Shown here: piece after piece, positions 37,601 to 49,582 of the stretch | Numbering within the stretch: the first letter of the stretch is position 1 | Layout of the letters: every line of letters starts with the position of its first letter | Origin: an uncultured Nocardioides sp. | GTDB lineage: Bacteria > Actinomycetota > Actinomycetes > Propionibacteriales > Nocardioidaceae | NCBI RefSeq assembly: GCF_947489365.1 | Contig: NZ_CANLDB010000002.1 | Coordinates: 620,001-684,000 of the forward strand | DNA length: 64,000 nt | Direction of reading: 5' to 3' | Notes under the pieces: generated by a model | Seen by the model: the letters and a program-made list of their open reading frames with translations, nothing else | Database searches by the model: none | What the model was told of the DNA's origin: nothing | Translations under genes and position numbers: made by a program

Positions 37601-38482
37601 GTGAGGATCCTGTCCGTCCAGTCGTCCGTCGCCTACGGCCACGTGGGCAACTCCGCCGCGGTCTTCCCGCTCCAGCGCCTCGGGCACGAGGTGTGGCCCG
37701 TCATCACGGTCCACTTCTCGAACCACACCGGGTACGGCGAGTGGCGCGGCCCGCTGCTGGCGGCGTCCGACGTCGCGGACGTCATCCGCGGCATCGGCGA
37801 GCGCGAGGTGCCGGGCCCCGACGGGTCGGCGGTCAGCGTGCTGGCGACCGCGGACGCCGTCCTCACCGGCTACCAGGGCGCCGAGGACGTCGGCCAGGTC
37901 GTCCTCGACGCCGTCGCCCGGGTCAAGGAGCTGAACCCGGCCGCCGTCTACTGCTGCGACCCCGTGATGGGCGACGTCGGCCGCGGCATGTTCGTCCGGC
38001 CCGGCATCCCGGAGTTCATGCGGGACTCCGTCGTGCCCGCCGCCGACCTCATCACCCCGAACCACTTCGAGCTCGACTTCCTCGCGGGCCGCGAGACCCG
38101 CACGATGGCGGAGGTCCTCGACGCCGTGGACGCCGTCCGCGCCCGTGGCCCGCGCACCGTGCTGGTCACGAGCCTGCTGCACGACGAGGTCCCCGAGGGC
38201 CACCTCGACGTCCTCGCCGTCACCGACGAGGGCGCCTGGACCGTCACCACCCCGCAGCTGCCGATCAGCCCCAACGGCGCCGGCGACCTGACCTCCGCGC
38301 TGTGGCTGGCCCACCTCACGACCGCCGACTCCGTCCCCGCCGCGCTGTCGGCGACGACGTCCGCGGTGTACGGCGTCCTGCGCGCGACGCTCGAGTCCGG
38401 CCACCGCGAGCTGCGGCTGGTGCCCGCGCAGGACGAGATCGTGCGCCCGGGCCAGATCTTCGAGGCCCGTCAGGTCCGGTAG
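37601..38482 (+). CDS. pdxY: Pyridoxal kinase
   Basis: '[48 protein letters not shown]', '[16 protein letters not shown]'. Confidence 0.95.
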   Translation: MRILSVQSSVAYGHVGNSAAVFPLQRLGHEVWPVITVHFSNHTGYGEWRGPLLAASDVADVIRGIGEREVPGPDGSAVSVLATADAVLTGYQGAEDVGQVVLDAVARVKELNPAAVYCCDPVMGDVGRGMFVRPGIPEFMRDSVVPAADLITPNHFELDFLAGRETRTMAEVLDAVDAVRARGPRTVLVTSLLHDEVPEGHLDVLAVTDEGAWTVTTPQLPISPNGAGDLTSALWLAHLTTADSVPAALSATTSAVYGVLRATLESGHRELRLVPAQDEIVRPGQIFEARQVR

Positions 38483-38528
38483 CGCACCGCAGACCGGGGC
38501 GGGCGTGTTCCACAGGCACGGCGGCCCT

Positions 38529-38599
38529 CGCGGGATAGTCCCCTGACCGACGGTCCTCCCGAGCCCCGCCCGACGACCGTTCCTCAGGGGACTACCCCG
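38529..38599. terminator. Long inverted repeat between convergent genes (26-nt arms, 19-nt loop)
   Basis: GCGGGATAGTCCCCTGACCGACGGTC ... GACCGTTCCTCAGGGGACTACCCCGC; one mismatch in the outer 17 bp and a 3x3 internal loop. Confidence 0.7.
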
Positions 38600-38646
38600 C
38601 TACCCGGCCGCGACCTGTGGAGACGGGCCCGGCCGGGCCGGCGAGC

Positions 38647-41047
<2,401 letters not shown>

Positions 41048-41055
<8 letters not shown>

Positions 41056-41932
41056 CGGTGTGCCTTCCGGTCGGGGAGTGACGGGCCTTGCTTCGCTCGC
41101 GGCTGGGGACGCCGCCGTTGCGCTTGAGGGTCTGCAGGACGAGCGCGGCCATCTCCTCCACCGACTTGGTGGCGGAGTCGATGACGGGCACGCCGAACTC
41201 GCTGAAGAGCTGCTGGGCGCGGCGCAGCTCCCAGCGGCACTGCCCCGCCGAGGCGTACGTCGACCCGGCGCGGCGCTCGTTGCGCACCCGCGAGAGCCGC
41301 TCGGCGGTCGTGGTGATGCCGAAGCAGCGGTCGAGGTGGTCGCGGACCGGGGCGGGCAGCTCGCTGGCGGTGAGGTCCTCCTCGACCAGCGGGTAGTTCG
41401 CGACGAACAGGCCGTGCTGCAGCGCGAGGTACATGCTCGTGGGGGTCTTCCCGCAGCGTGACGGCGCCAGCAGGATGACGTCGGCCCGGTCGAGCGCGCG
41501 CACGCTCTGCCCGTCGTCGTGCTCGATGGTGAACTCCACCGCCGCCATCCGGGTGTTGTACCGCTTCACGTCGTGGACGCCGTGGAGCCGCGAGGGCAGG
41601 CGGACGCCGCGGCGGTCGAGGATCGACTCGACCCGCTCCATGTGCATGTCGAAGAAGTCGATGAGCGGGGCGCGGGTCTCCCGCAGCGTCAGCCGGATGT
41701 GGTCCTCCGCCGCCGTGGTGAAGGCGAGCGGGGTCACCGGACCGTCCATGGCCTCGTCGAGCTGGCGGACCACGTCCTGGGCGGCCTCGACCGTCGTGAT
41801 GAACGGGATCGTCGTCCGCTCGAACACGGTGTCCGGGAACTGCATGAGCAGCGCGTTGCCCATCGTCTCGGCGCTGATGCCGGTCGAGTCGGAGAGGAAG
41901 TAGACCGGCACCACACCGTCGTCGTCCACCAC
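41048..41932 (-). CDS. PEP synthase regulatory protein (bifunctional kinase/pyrophosphorylase, DUF299)
   Basis: '[24 protein letters not shown]', '[37 protein letters not shown]'; overlaps ppsA start. Confidence 0.93.
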
Positions 41933-42056
41933 ACTGACCTCCTCCGACCGCTGCCCCGACGACCCCGTCGCGGCCTGGGGGCAACCTAACGCTGCTGGGT
42001 CCGGGGCGGGAGGGCCCGCCCACCTCTCGGCCCCGGTGTCCCCTACCGTCGGCGCG

Positions 42057-43277
42057 GTGCCCCGCTCCCGACCGAGCCCGCGACGGGCCCGCGTCGGCGT
42101 CGCGCTGCTGTTCCTCACCAACGGGGTCATCCTCAGCGCGCTCCTGCCGCGCTACCCGGAGATCAAGGCCGCGTTCGCCCTGGACGACGCCCGCTTCGGG
42201 CTGCTGGTCGTGGCGTTCCCGCTCGGCGCGATCGTCGCCGCCCCGGTGGCCGGTGTCGCGATCCGGCGGCTCGGGGCCCTGGTCGTCACCGCGCTCGGCT
42301 CGGTGCTGCTGGCCGCGTCCCTCGCCGTCGCGGGGGCCAGTCCGGGGGTGGCGCCGTTCGTGGTCGCGATGGCGCTCGGCGGGGCGCTCGACGCGCTCGT
42401 GGACGCCGCCCAGAACGTCCAGGGCGTCGTCGTCGAGCAGTGGCGCGGCCGGTCGATCATGAACTCGCTGCACGCCACCTGGAGCATCGGCGCCGCGATC
42501 GGCGGGCTCATCGGCGCCGCCGGCGCCGCCGCCTCGGTCGACCTGGGCCTGCAGATGGCGGTGAGCGGAGCTCTGTGGGCCGTGGTGGCGGTCGTCGCGG
42601 CCCGGCTGGCCGTCGTCCCCGCGGACGTGAAGGCGGGTCTGGCCGAGCCGGTGCCCGACCCCGCCGCCAGCCCGACCACCCGGGCGGGCGCCCCGACGGG
42701 CGGCGTACGACGGCGCGCGTGGCGCCTGCTGCTGCCGCTGGTCGTCATCGCGGTCTGCGGGACGCTCGTCGAGGACGTCGCCAACAACTGGGCCGTGCTC
42801 TACCTCGGCGGCGAGGCGGGCGCCCCCGCCGGGGTCGCCGCGCTCGGCCTGACCGTCGTGATCGGCGCGCAGTTCGTGGGACGGCTCGTCGGCGACCCGC
42901 TCACCGACCGGTACGGCCGGGACGCGGTCGCCCGGACGGGCGGGCTGCTGATCGCCCTCGGTGCCGGCGTGGCCGCCCTCTCCCCGTCGTACCCGGGCGC
43001 GTTCGTGGGCTTCGCGCTCGCCGGCTTCGGCTGCGCGACCCTGGTGCCGGCCGCGTTCGCCGCGGCCGGCCGCATCCCCGGCCTCGCGGAGGGCACGGGC
43101 ATCGCGATCATCGGGTGGTTGATGCGGCTCGGGTTCCTGCTGACCTCACCGGTGATCGGCGTGATCTCGGAGTCGACGAGCCTGCGGGTGGCGCTGCTCG
43201 TGCCGGTGGCGGCGGGCCTGGTCGCGGCGGTGCTGGCGCACCGGATGGCGCGCGGCCGAGGCGCGCACGCGCCGTGA
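42057..43277 (+). CDS. MFS transporter
   Basis: Polytopic; 'LFLTNGVILSALLPRYPEIKAAFALDDARFGLLVVAFPLGAIVAAPVAG'. Confidence 0.9.
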   Translation: MPRSRPSPRRARVGVALLFLTNGVILSALLPRYPEIKAAFALDDARFGLLVVAFPLGAIVAAPVAGVAIRRLGALVVTALGSVLLAASLAVAGASPGVAPFVVAMALGGALDALVDAAQNVQGVVVEQWRGRSIMNSLHATWSIGAAIGGLIGAAGAAASVDLGLQMAVSGALWAVVAVVAARLAVVPADVKAGLAEPVPDPAASPTTRAGAPTGGVRRRAWRLLLPLVVIAVCGTLVEDVANNWAVLYLGGEAGAPAGVAALGLTVVIGAQFVGRLVGDPLTDRYGRDAVARTGGLLIALGAGVAALSPSYPGAFVGFALAGFGCATLVPAAFAAAGRIPGLAEGTGIAIIGWLMRLGFLLTSPVIGVISESTSLRVALLVPVAAGLVAAVLAHRMARGRGAHAP

Positions 43278-43576
43278 CGAGCGGTGAGCACGACCCTGAC
43301 AGGTTCGAGTGGACCAGCAAGAAGCGCCCGCCGAGGCCCCCCTCCACGCTGCCGGCTCGCTTCCGGCTCTGGGTCGACGGAGAGCTCTTCCTCGTCGACC
43401 GGCCGACGGACCGCGCGGACACCTACGACTACAGCCGCCTCACCGGGCCGGACCCCGGGCACGGGTTCTCGTCCGGCACCGGAGGCTGGCACCGGGACAT
43501 GGCCGACCACCTCGAGGAGTGCCGGTGGTTCCTGTGGATGGTGGATCCCGTCACGGGCCACATCGAGGACGACTGA
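43274..43576 (+). CDS. Small hypothetical protein
   Basis: 100 aa 'VTSGEHDPDRFEWTSKKRPPRPPSTLPARFRLWVDGELFLVDRPTDRADTYDYSRL'; GTGA overlap with MFS gene. Confidence 0.6.
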   Translation: MTSGEHDPDRFEWTSKKRPPRPPSTLPARFRLWVDGELFLVDRPTDRADTYDYSRLTGPDPGHGFSSGTGGWHRDMADHLEECRWFLWMVDPVTGHIEDD

Positions 43577-43716
43577 GCCCACCTCGCCGTCACCTGCCTC
43601 CGACCTCCGAAGGCCGACGGGTCGTGCGGCGAACGCTGGACGGCAGCGCGCGCGGCGCTGGCGTGCGCTCGGCGTGAGGGACTCGACCACGCATGGCGGC
43701 ACCCACCCATCCATCG

Positions 43717-43789
43717 AGCCGGTGACAGGAGTCGAACCCGCGACATCCTCATTACAAGTGAGGCGCTCTACCAACTGAGCTACACCGGC
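43717..43789 (-). tRNA. tRNA-Thr(TGT)
   Basis: GCCGGTGTAGCTCAGTTGGTAGAGCGCCTCACTTGTAATGAGGATGTCGCGGGTTCGACTCCTGTCACCGGCT: regular cloverleaf. Confidence 0.96.
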
Positions 43790-43928
43790 GTGCGTGCGCA
43801 CCACCCCGAGAGGCGCGCCGCGGCCACCCAGGATAGGGCGCGGCGCGGGCGCCCTCGGCCTCAGCCCTCCACGGGTGCACCGGCGGCTCGACGGCCCCGA
43901 GGGCCGGCGGGCGGGGTGCCCGGACCGC

Positions 43929-44684
43929 TCACGACCGGATCGCGGGCCGCTCCCCCAGCAGGACGTCGCGGACGGCGTCCCAGGTGCGTCCGAGGTCCTC
44001 GAGCCAGAGGTCGTGCCCGATGCCGGGCAGCCGGCGGACCCGCCAGCCCAGGGCGGCGAGGCGGGTGACCGTCTTGTCGGCGACGACGGCGGGGGCGTCG
44101 TCGGAGAGCAGGAGCGTCGAGGGGACCACCGGTGCCGCGACGGATGCCGGGTGGTGGGCGACGTCGCGGAGGACCGACAGGGTCATGGCCCGGTCGAAGC
44201 GGTCGGTCGCCGCGGTCCGGAGGGCCGCGTCCCGGGCCGACGGCTCCGGGCGGCCCCGGCTCCGTCGACGCTGGGCGAGGGCGGCCACGGTGAGCCCGAC
44301 CGGGGCCGTGGCCCAGAACAGCCGACCGGTGAGGCCCGCGGAGGGGAGGCCGAGCCGGAAGCCGGGGTCGAGGTAGAGCGCCTCGGCGGGGGCCAGCCGG
44401 GCGACGGCCCGCTCCAGCACCGACCCGCCGAGCGAGTGCCCGACCACGAGGTCGAGCCCGGTCGGGAGCGTGTCGACGAGGTCGCCGGCGAACGCGTCCA
44501 GGGTGTGGTCGGTGGCCCGGTCGCTCAGGCCGTGGCCGCGCAGGTCGACCGTCGTGACGGTGGTCCCGCCCGCGGCAACGACGCGCTCGACCAGGCCGCG
44601 CCACAGGTCGCCGTCCGCGCCGAGGCCGTGGACGAGCGCCACGTGGCGCCCGCCGGCGCCGTACCGCCGGGTCGCGAGCCTCAC
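43929..44684 (-). CDS. Alpha/beta hydrolase
   Basis: 'HVALVHGLGADGDLW', 'TTVDLRGHGLSD', 'LVVGHSLGGSVLERA', 'IGHDLWLED'. Confidence 0.9.
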   Translation of the reverse strand: MRLATRRYGAGGRHVALVHGLGADGDLWRGLVERVVAAGGTTVTTVDLRGHGLSDRATDHTLDAFAGDLVDTLPTGLDLVVGHSLGGSVLERAVARLAPAEALYLDPGFRLGLPSAGLTGRLFWATAPVGLTVAALAQRRRSRGRPEPSARDAALRTAATDRFDRAMTLSVLRDVAHHPASVAAPVVPSTLLLSDDAPAVVADKTVTRLAALGWRVRRLPGIGHDLWLEDLGRTWDAVRDVLLGERPAIRS

Positions 44685-45058
44685 GCGGGGACGGTCTCGG
44701 CGAGAAAGGCCAGGAGCGCCTCGTTGAAGGCGTCCGGCTGGTCGATGCTGACGGCGTGGCCGGCGTCCTCGACGACGAGGGCGCGGCCGTGCGCGGTGTC
44801 CGCCACGGCCGCCTCGGCGTGCTCGCAGGGCCAGACCTGGCTCTCGCGCCCGGCGATCATGAGGAGCGGCAGCGGGAAGCGTCGTACGACGTCGCGCCAG
44901 TCGGCGAGCGCGTGGTCCTGCAGCAGCGGCAGGGTCTCCGGGGCGACGGGGTCGCGGAAGGCGGGCATCCCGCCGAGGCGCTCGGCGAGGCGGGCCACCG
45001 CCGCGCCGGAGCGGTCGATCCTCCACGTTCGGGCCCGTCTGATAGCGCATTCCTCCAC
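44681..45058 (-). pseudogene. C-terminal fragment of a second alpha/beta hydrolase
   Basis: Has 'PLLMIAGRESQVWPCEHAEAAVAD...VVEDAGHAVSIDQPDAFNEALLAFL' but no oxyanion strand or GXSXG nucleophile elbow. Confidence 0.65.
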
Positions 45059-45077
45059 CAGTCACCCGGACTCTTGA

Positions 45078-45091
45078 ACCTCGATCGAGGT
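45078..45091. promoter_or_regulatory. Palindrome upstream of soxR, candidate operator
   Basis: Perfect 14-bp ACCTCGATCGAGGT, 17 bp before the soxR start, downstream of TTGAAC. Confidence 0.5.
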
Positions 45092-45108
45092 CGAGACATC
45101 CTCGGGCC

Positions 45109-45555
45109 ATGACGCAGCTCACCATCGGCCAGGTGGCGGAGCGCTCGGGGGTGAGCACGTCCGCGATCCGGTTCTACGAGGCCCGCGGCCTGGTCGCGGC
45201 CACGCGGACGACGGGCAACCAGCGCCGGTACGACGCCGGCACGCTGCGGCGCATCGCGTTCGTCCGGGCGGCGCAGCGGGTCGGGCTGACGCTGGAGGAG
45301 ATCGGCGAGGCGCTCGCCACCCTCCCCTCCTCGCGGACGCCGACGCGCGCGGACTGGGCGCGGCTCTCAGCGTCCTGGCGCTCCCGCCTGGACGCCCAGA
45401 TCGAGCGCATCGAGCGCCTGCGGGACAACCTCGACGGCTGCATCGGGTGCGGCTGCCTCAGCCTCAGCACCTGCGCCCTGAACAACCCGGGTGACCGGGC
45501 CGCCGTCCGCGGGCCCGGAGCGGTGTTCCTGGAGCCCGGCGGCGGGGCGGCCTGA
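45109..45555 (+). CDS. soxR: Redox-sensitive MerR-family regulator SoxR
   Basis: MerR HTH 'LTIGQVAERSGVSTSAIRFYEARGLV' and [2Fe-2S] motif 'CIGCGCLSLSTC'. Confidence 0.95.
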   Translation: MTQLTIGQVAERSGVSTSAIRFYEARGLVAATRTTGNQRRYDAGTLRRIAFVRAAQRVGLTLEEIGEALATLPSSRTPTRADWARLSASWRSRLDAQIERIERLRDNLDGCIGCGCLSLSTCALNNPGDRAAVRGPGAVFLEPGGGAA

Positions 45556-45576
45556 CCGCGCGCAGTCGGAACGGCG

Positions 45577-46494
45577 TCAGGCGGCGTCGAGGCGCAGCAG
45601 CCGCGCCCCGTTGTCGTGCAGGACGGCCCGGAGCCAGTCCTCGCCCAGGCCGAGACCCACGACGGCCTCGAGCTGGTGGAGGTAGGGGTGCGGGATGGTC
45701 GGGAAGTCGGTGCCCAGCACGATCTTGTCGCCCGCGGCGGCCAGCCGGCCGAGCAGCGCGTCCGGGAACGGGTGGCTGGGGGTGATGTAGTCGGTGAACG
45801 CCATCGTGGTGTCGAGGTGCACACCTCGGTGGGTCTCGGCCAGCGTCAGGAACTCGTCGTACTCGGGCATGCCGAGGTGGGCGACCACCAGCGGGAGGTC
45901 GGGGTGGCGGCGGAGGACCTCGGCGACGGGGCCCGGGCCGGTGAAGCGGCCGGGGTGCGGCCCGGAGCCGGCGTGGATGACGGTCGGGACGCCGGCCTCG
46001 GCGAGCAGGCCCCAGACGCCGTCGAGCAGCGGGTCGGAGGGGTCGTACGCCCCGACCTGCACGTGCGCCTTGAACACCCGTGCGCCGGCCTCGAGCGCGG
46101 CGGCGACGTACGCCGGGGCGCCCGGCTCGGGGAAGAACGTCGCGGAGCCCACGCAGCCCGGTGTCCGGTCCGCGAAGGCGAGGGTCCAGTCGTTCAGCCA
46201 CGCGGCCATGTCGGGCTTGTGCGGGTAGGCCAACGCCGTGAACGCGCGGACGCCGTACGCACGGAGTCGCTCGGCGCGGACCTCGTCGGGCAGCCGGTAG
46301 GCGACGGGCCACGCGGTCCCGGTGCGCTCCTCGACGGCGTCGAAGAACGCCCAGACCTTCTGCTGCACCCGGTCGGGCATGAAGTGGGTGTGGACGTCGA
46401 CCAGCCCCGGCAGGCCGAGGTCGTCCCAGACCCGCCGTACCAGCGCGGGCTCGTCGGGCGGCAGATCGACCTCACAGGGCACGCCCGGCACCAT
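45577..46494 (-). CDS. Amidohydrolase (TIM-barrel, amidohydrolase_2-like)
   Basis: 'GLVDVHTHFMPDRVQQKVWAFFD', 'LPLVVAHLGMPEYDEFL', 'KIVLGTDFPTIPHPYLHQLEAV'. Confidence 0.88.
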   Translation of the reverse strand: MVPGVPCEVDLPPDEPALVRRVWDDLGLPGLVDVHTHFMPDRVQQKVWAFFDAVEERTGTAWPVAYRLPDEVRAERLRAYGVRAFTALAYPHKPDMAAWLNDWTLAFADRTPGCVGSATFFPEPGAPAYVAAALEAGARVFKAHVQVGAYDPSDPLLDGVWGLLAEAGVPTVIHAGSGPHPGRFTGPGPVAEVLRRHPDLPLVVAHLGMPEYDEFLTLAETHRGVHLDTTMAFTDYITPSHPFPDALLGRLAAAGDKIVLGTDFPTIPHPYLHQLEAVVGLGLGEDWLRAVLHDNGARLLRLDAA

Positions 46495-46504
46495 ACTGAG
46501 GACC

Positions 46505-47728
46505 ATGCCCTCGTCCACCCACCCGGCCCTGCGCATCGTCGCGAGCCGGCCCGACCCGGCGATCGTCACGCTGCCGTGGTCGACCCCGCTGGAGGACTGG
46601 GGGTCGGAGTACCTGGTGCCCCTCCCCCGGGGCCTCTCGCGGCACGTCGTGCGGATCATCCGGCTCCGCGACCGGACCTACGCGGTGAAGGAGACGCAGG
46701 AGCCGATCGCGTTCCGGGAGTACCGGACGCTGCGCGACCTGCACCGCCTCGGCCTGCCCGCCGTCGTCCCCCAGGGGGTGGTCGCCGGGCGCACCGGCGC
46801 GGACGGCGAGGAGCTCCCGGCGGCGCTCATCACCGAGCACCTGCGCTTCTCGCTGCCCTACCGCAGCCTCTTCAGCCACGGCCTGCGCGCCGACAACCTG
46901 CCGGCGCTGGTCGACGCGCTCGTCGTCCTGCTGGTGCGGCTGCACCTCTCGGACTTCTACTGGGGTGACGTGTCGCTGTCGAACGTGCTGTTCCGGCGCA
47001 ACGCCGGGTCGTTCTCGGCGTACCTCGTCGACGCGGAGACCGGGGAGCTGCGTCCGACCCTGTCGGACGGGATGCGCGAGCACGACGTCACCGTCGGCTG
47101 CGAGAACGTCTTCGCCGAGCTGCTCGACCTGCAGGCCGCGCAGACCGTCGAGGGCGAGCTGCGCGCCCACGAGGTCGTCGACCTGATCCGTGAGCGGTAC
47201 GACGCCCTGTGGACGGAGCTGACCGGCGAGGAGCGGTTCGGCGCCGACGAGATGTGGCGCATCGAGCAGCGCATCGAGCGGCTCAACGACCTCGGCTTCG
47301 ACGTGGACGAGCTCGACATCGTCACCGACCTCGGCGGCGACGAGATCCGGATCCAGCCCAAGGTGGTCGAGCTGGGGCACCACTGCCGCGAGCTCCAGTC
47401 GCTGACGGGGATGAACGTCGAGGACGGGCAGGCCCGCCGCCTGCTCAACGACCTCGCGGCCTTCACCGCCCACCTCGACCTCGGCCGCGAGGACCGCTCC
47501 CTCGTCGCGAACCGGTGGATGACGCAGATCTACGAGCCGATCATGGCGATGGTCCCCCCGGGCGGCCACGGCAAGCTGGAGCAGGCCGAGATCTTCCACG
47601 AGATCCTCGAGCACCGCTGGTACCTCTCCGAGCGCGCCGGCGAGGGCGTCGACATCTTCGACGCCGCGCGGGACTACTTCGCCACCGTCCTCCCGGCCCA
47701 CCCGGAGGAGGCCGTGGCGACGGAGTAG
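46505..47728 (+). CDS. DUF4032 domain protein with kinase-like N-terminal region
   Basis: 'RTYAVKETQEPIAFREYRTLRDLHRLGLPAVVPQGVV', 'LHLSDFYWGDVSLSNVLFRR...AYLVDAETGEL'. Confidence 0.8.
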   Translation: MPSSTHPALRIVASRPDPAIVTLPWSTPLEDWGSEYLVPLPRGLSRHVVRIIRLRDRTYAVKETQEPIAFREYRTLRDLHRLGLPAVVPQGVVAGRTGADGEELPAALITEHLRFSLPYRSLFSHGLRADNLPALVDALVVLLVRLHLSDFYWGDVSLSNVLFRRNAGSFSAYLVDAETGELRPTLSDGMREHDVTVGCENVFAELLDLQAAQTVEGELRAHEVVDLIRERYDALWTELTGEERFGADEMWRIEQRIERLNDLGFDVDELDIVTDLGGDEIRIQPKVVELGHHCRELQSLTGMNVEDGQARRLLNDLAAFTAHLDLGREDRSLVANRWMTQIYEPIMAMVPPGGHGKLEQAEIFHEILEHRWYLSERAGEGVDIFDAARDYFATVLPAHPEEAVATE

Positions 47729-47741
47729 CGCCGGGGTCGAC

Positions 47742-47853
47742 TCGGCACGTCTGCGCACCCCAGAGCCCTCGAGTCGGCACGTCTGCGCAGCTCAGAGCCC
47801 TCGAGTCGGCACGTCTGCGCAGCTCAGAGCCCTCGACTCGGCACGTCTGCGCA
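47742..47853. repeat. 32-bp tandem repeat, four TCGGCACGTCTGCGCA copies
   Basis: Starts at 47742, 47774, 47806 and 47838; unit TCGGCACGTCTGCGCAGCTCAGAGCCCTCGAG. Confidence 0.95.
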
Positions 47854-47855
47854 GC

Positions 47856-48272
47856 TCAGCGCTGCCAGGGCAGCGTGCCGTAGCTGTTGGCGTAGACCTT
47901 GCCGGGCTTGGGGTGGGTGAGCTTCAGGCCCGCCCAGGTCTCGTCGACCCGCAGACAGGTGCTCTCGACCAGCCCGGCGTCGTACGCCACCTCGATGACG
48001 CGGGGCAGGGTCAGGTCCGAGCCCAGCCGGCGGCCCTTCGGCCACGAGACCCAGAGCGTGCCGCGGGGCGCGAGGCTCCCGACCAGGGGCGGCAGCACCG
48101 TCCGCATCTCGTCGGCGGTCACGACCGCGAGGTGCAGGTAGTCGACGGGCCCGTCGTCCACCCAGACGAGTGCGGGGAGCCCGAGGGACGTCGCCACGGG
48201 GGCGGGAAGGCCGACGTGGCGGCCGCGCGATCCCTCGCGGACGCCCATCTTCTGCGCGACGGTGCGGGTCAT
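47856..48272 (-). CDS. DUF3052-like conserved hypothetical protein
   Basis: 'MTRTVAQKMGVREGSRGRHVGLPAPVATSLGLP...GTLWVSWPKGRRLGSDLTLPRVIEVAYDAGLVESTCLRVDETWAGLKL'. Confidence 0.75.
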   Translation of the reverse strand: MTRTVAQKMGVREGSRGRHVGLPAPVATSLGLPALVWVDDGPVDYLHLAVVTADEMRTVLPPLVGSLAPRGTLWVSWPKGRRLGSDLTLPRVIEVAYDAGLVESTCLRVDETWAGLKLTHPKPGKVYANSYGTLPWQR

Positions 48273-48336
48273 GGTCTGAGCATGACCCGTCAAGCGGTCT
48301 GGTTCTGACCGCAATCAACCTCACCGGATCTCGGCT

Positions 48337-49494
48337 TCACTTCAGGAGCGAGCGGCCGATCACCATGCGCTGGATCTGGTTGGTGCCCTCGAAGATCTGG
48401 GTGACCTTGGCGTCGCGGAAGAGACGCTCGGCGGCGAAGTCCGTGGTGTAGCCGGCCCCGCCGAGCACCTGGACGGCGTCGGTGGTCACCTTCATGGCGG
48501 CGTCGGTCGCGGTGAGCTTCGCGATGCTGGCCTCCGACCCGAACGGCTGGCCGGCGTCCTTGAGCCGCGCGGCGTGCAGGTACGTCGCCCGCGCGGCGCC
48601 GACCGCGGCCGCCATGTCGGCGAGCAGGAACTGCATCCCCTGGAAGTCACCGATCCGCTGGCCGAACTGCTGCCGCTCCTTCGCGTACGACGTCGCCAGC
48701 GACAGGGCCGCGTGCGCGATGCCCGTCGCGACGGCGGCGATGCCGAGCCGGCCGGCGTCCAGCGCGGAGAGGGCGACGGCCATGCCGCGGCCCTCGTCGG
48801 AGATCCGCTGGGAGACCGGCACCCGGGTGCCGTCGAAGGTCACCGTGCTGGTGGGGTCGCAGTGCAGCCCCATCTTCTTCTCGGGCGCGCCGTGGCTGAT
48901 GCCGGGCGAGTCCGCGGGCACCAGGAACGACGACAGCCCGGAGCGGCCGTCGTCGGAGGTGCGGGCGAAGAGCACGTAGTAGTCGGCGTGCGGGCCGTTG
49001 CTGATCCACTGCTTGGTGCCGGTGACGACGTACTCGTCACCCTCGCGGACCGCCTTCGTCCGGATCCCCGAGACGTCCGAGCCGGCCTGCGCCTCGGAGA
49101 GGCAGTACGCGCCCAGCCACTCCCCGCCCAGCATCCGCGGCAGCCAGGTCCCCCGCTGCTCGTCGGTGCCGTTCTTGTCGAGCACGGTCGCCGTCAGTGC
49201 GTGGACCGACGTCCCCACCGCGACGCTCGGCCAGACCGCCGCGATCTCCTCGATGACCTGGAGGTACACCTCGTACGGCTGCTCGCCGCCACCCCACCGC
49301 TCCTCGAACGGCAGGCTCATCAGGCCCGACTTGCCGAGCAGGGCGTAGGCCTCGGCGGGGAACAGCGACGCCGCCTCGGCGGCGTCCACCTGGGGCGCCA
49401 GCTCCTCCCGGGCGATGTCACGCACGAGCCCGATCAGGTCGGTCGCCTCGGAGGACGGGAGAATTCTTTGGACGTCCAAGGACATGTCGCCCAT
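48337..49494 (-). CDS. Acyl-CoA dehydrogenase
   Basis: 'YCLSEAQAGSDVSGIRTKAVREGDEYVVTGTKQWISNG', 'RQQFGQRIGDFQGMQFLLADM', 'FEGTNQIQRMVIGRSLL'. Confidence 0.96.
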   Translation of the reverse strand: MGDMSLDVQRILPSSEATDLIGLVRDIAREELAPQVDAAEAASLFPAEAYALLGKSGLMSLPFEERWGGGEQPYEVYLQVIEEIAAVWPSVAVGTSVHALTATVLDKNGTDEQRGTWLPRMLGGEWLGAYCLSEAQAGSDVSGIRTKAVREGDEYVVTGTKQWISNGPHADYYVLFARTSDDGRSGLSSFLVPADSPGISHGAPEKKMGLHCDPTSTVTFDGTRVPVSQRISDEGRGMAVALSALDAGRLGIAAVATGIAHAALSLATSYAKERQQFGQRIGDFQGMQFLLADMAAAVGAARATYLHAARLKDAGQPFGSEASIAKLTATDAAMKVTTDAVQVLGGAGYTTDFAAERLFRDAKVTQIFEGTNQIQRMVIGRSLLK

Positions 49495-49500
49495 GGTAGG

Positions 49501-49555
49501 CCCCGCGTCGGGGCAACCCCAGACGCGTTTGGGGCGTCCTCCCTGAGGGGAGGAC
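49501..49555. promoter_or_regulatory. Three consecutive small hairpins in a divergent intergenic region
   Basis: CCCC-GCGTC-GGGG; CCCCA-GACGCGTT-TGGGG; GTCCTCCC-TGAG-GGGAGGAC. Confidence 0.5.
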
Positions 49556-49582
49556 CACCGCAACACCGACGAGGGGACGACC

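Noticed and set aside
47742-47853. 32-bp regular repeats resembling a CRISPR array
   Set aside because: The repeats are directly tandem with no unique spacers of 25-45 bp, and there are no cas genes.
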